Notes under the pieces: generated by a model
Seen by the model: the letters and a program-made list of their open reading frames with translations, nothing else
Database searches by the model: none
What the model was told of the DNA's origin: nothing
Source: a bacterium
GTDB lineage: Bacteria > Bacillota > Clostridia > Lachnospirales > Lachnospiraceae
Direction of reading: 5' to 3'
NCBI GenBank assembly: GCA_030539165.1
Contig: JAUNSO010000002.1
Span: 1-64,000 of the forward strand
Length of the DNA stretch: 64,000 nt
Shown here: one piece after another, positions 63,203-64,000 of the stretch
How the letters are laid out: each line of letters begins with the position of its first letter
Position numbering within the stretch: the stretch's first letter is position 1
Translations under genes and position numbers: made by a program

Positions 63203-64000
63203 ATGAAGTATAATTTTTCAGAAGATTTGAAATCCATTCGCGAGATATTAGGAATTTCTCAAAGTGAATTTGCGGAACAACTTGGTGTAGAACAGGTAAC
63301 CATTTCGAGGAATGAACTAGATAAGACAGAGCCATCTGCAAAGTTCTTAGAAAGTGTATATGCATTTGCTTTTAAAAATAGAATAAGGATCAATAAATTA
63401 AAGGAAATGCTCTGGAGAGATGACTTAGATATAAATGAAAAATTGCTTTTTCACGGAGCTAAAAGTGAAGTAGAAGGTGAGATAGATACCAGAAGGGGAA
63501 GAAAAAATAACGATTTTGGACAAGGTTTCTATACTGGTGAAAGTTATGAGCAAGCATTATCATTTGTTTCAGGCTTTGACAATTCTTCTGTATACTATAT
63601 AAGCTTTGATGATAGAAATTTGAAATGTAAGAGATATGAGGTAAATCAAGAATGGATGCTGACAATTGCGTACTATAGAGGAACATTAGATGAATATAAA
63701 AATCATCCAATGATACAATCTCTCGTAGAACAGTCAAGAGATTGTGATTACATAATCGCTCCAATTGCAGATAATCGTATGTTCCAAATTATTAATTCGT
63801 TTATTTCTGGAGAACTTACAGATGAACAATGTAAACATTGCCTTGCAGCGACAAACTTGGGGATGCAGTATATCTTCATAAGTGAAAAGGCTGTCTCTCA
63901 AGCAAAAATCATTGAACGATGTTATGTATCAACTAATGAAAGGGAATACTATAAAAACGTAAGACTTGAAGAATCAAAGTTGGGTGATGACAAGGTAAAA
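63203..64000 (+). CDS. HTH domain fused to DUF3990 (ADP-ribosyltransferase-like), 3' end outside window
   Basis: 266 codons are open to the window end. Start ATG 63203 after GGAGGTAA. Residues about 5-62 form an XRE-type HTH (LKSIREILGISQSEFAEQLGVEQVTISRNE). Residues about 80-225 match the DUF3990 pattern: KLLFHGAKSEVEG (His-Gly), RRGRKNNDFGQGFYTG, EQALSFV, and later VEQSRDCDYIIAPIADNRMFQ. DUF3990 is classed with the ADP-ribosyltransferase fold and is often part of suspected toxin-antitoxin or defence genes. Codon use is AT-richer than in the housekeeping genes. Whether the domain modifies a target is unknown. Confidence 0.75.
   Translation, partial: MKYNFSEDLKSIREILGISQSEFAEQLGVEQVTISRNELDKTEPSAKFLESVYAFAFKNRIRINKLKEMLWRDDLDINEKLLFHGAKSEVEGEIDTRRGRKNNDFGQGFYTGESYEQALSFVSGFDNSSVYYISFDDRNLKCKRYEVNQEWMLTIAYYRGTLDEYKNHPMIQSLVEQSRDCDYIIAPIADNRMFQIINSFISGELTDEQCKHCLAATNLGMQYIFISEKAVSQAKIIERCYVSTNEREYYKNVRLEESKLGDDKVK

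Overview
The window reads as chromosomal DNA of a motile, endospore-forming Firmicute of class Clostridia, most likely family Lachnospiraceae. The basis is gene content and order: spoIID next to a degenerate SpoIIQ-like gene, an mreB/mbl-flhO-flhP cluster and a comFC-yvyF pair as in Bacillus, a cdaA-ybbR-glmM operon, ftsEX followed by a PcsB/EnvC-like hydrolase and a Ctp protease, AGGAGG-type ribosome binding sites, and several motility-type sigma-28 promoters. No rRNA, tRNA, CRISPR array, transposase or integrase was seen.

Layout. 1-4.9 kb: 3' end of ileS, a small conserved gene, glycogen phosphorylase and a coupled membrane-anchored alpha/beta hydrolase. 4.8-9.7 kb: a papain-fold protein on the minus strand, a lone aconitase-family hydratase, and an EF-hand-like protein behind a sigma-28 promoter and a strong terminator hairpin. 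9.7-17.3 kb: spoIID, a spoIIQ-like gene, a small alarmone synthetase, a tail-anchored coiled-coil protein, a flavin-reductase-like protein, a LysM-G5-M23 endopeptidase and murA. 17.3-20.3 kb (minus strand): an HD-GYP phosphodiesterase, yjfB with its own sigma-28 promoter, and a GT39-type membrane glycosyltransferase. 20.3-27.3 kb: a WecG/TagA-like protein lacking the usual catalytic Asp, a YitT transporter-like protein, a CdaR/PucR-type regulator, ftsE, ftsX, a coiled-coil M23 hydrolase and ctpA. 27.3-36 kb: uvrB and uvrA enclosing three genes for glycan synthesis and O-acetylation (GT2, MBOAT, DHHW/AlgJ-like). 36-39.5 kb: mreB, flhO, flhP, flgJ. 39.7-48.4 kb: recD2, comFC, yvyF, two unknown membrane proteins, cdaA, ybbR, glmM and HPr. 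48.7-60.1 kb: leuA behind an unusual structured leader, a polytopic membrane protein, divergent PAP2, nfeD-SPFH, argF, small unknown genes, coaX, dusB, greA and lysS.

60.2-64 kb changes character: short AT-richer genes of accessory type follow a strong terminator after lysS. They are a small orphan protein, a membrane-anchored XRE regulator, a DUF2185 (Imm33-like) protein, two unknown proteins, and at the right edge a gene (open to the window end) that joins an HTH domain to a DUF3990/ADP-ribosyltransferase-like domain. Its promoter lies inside one of two tandem dyad operators, as expected of a self-regulated toxin-antitoxin or defence gene.

The least explained non-coding items are a nearly fully paired four-way-junction element (39546-39668), three hairpin-bearing 66-bp tandem repeats (38964-39145), a sigma-28 promoter/terminator unit that could be a motility-linked small RNA or attenuator (8351-8489), and a leuA leader that resembles a group II intron domain I fragment (about 48485-48665). 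All functional calls rest on reading motifs by eye; no database search was run.
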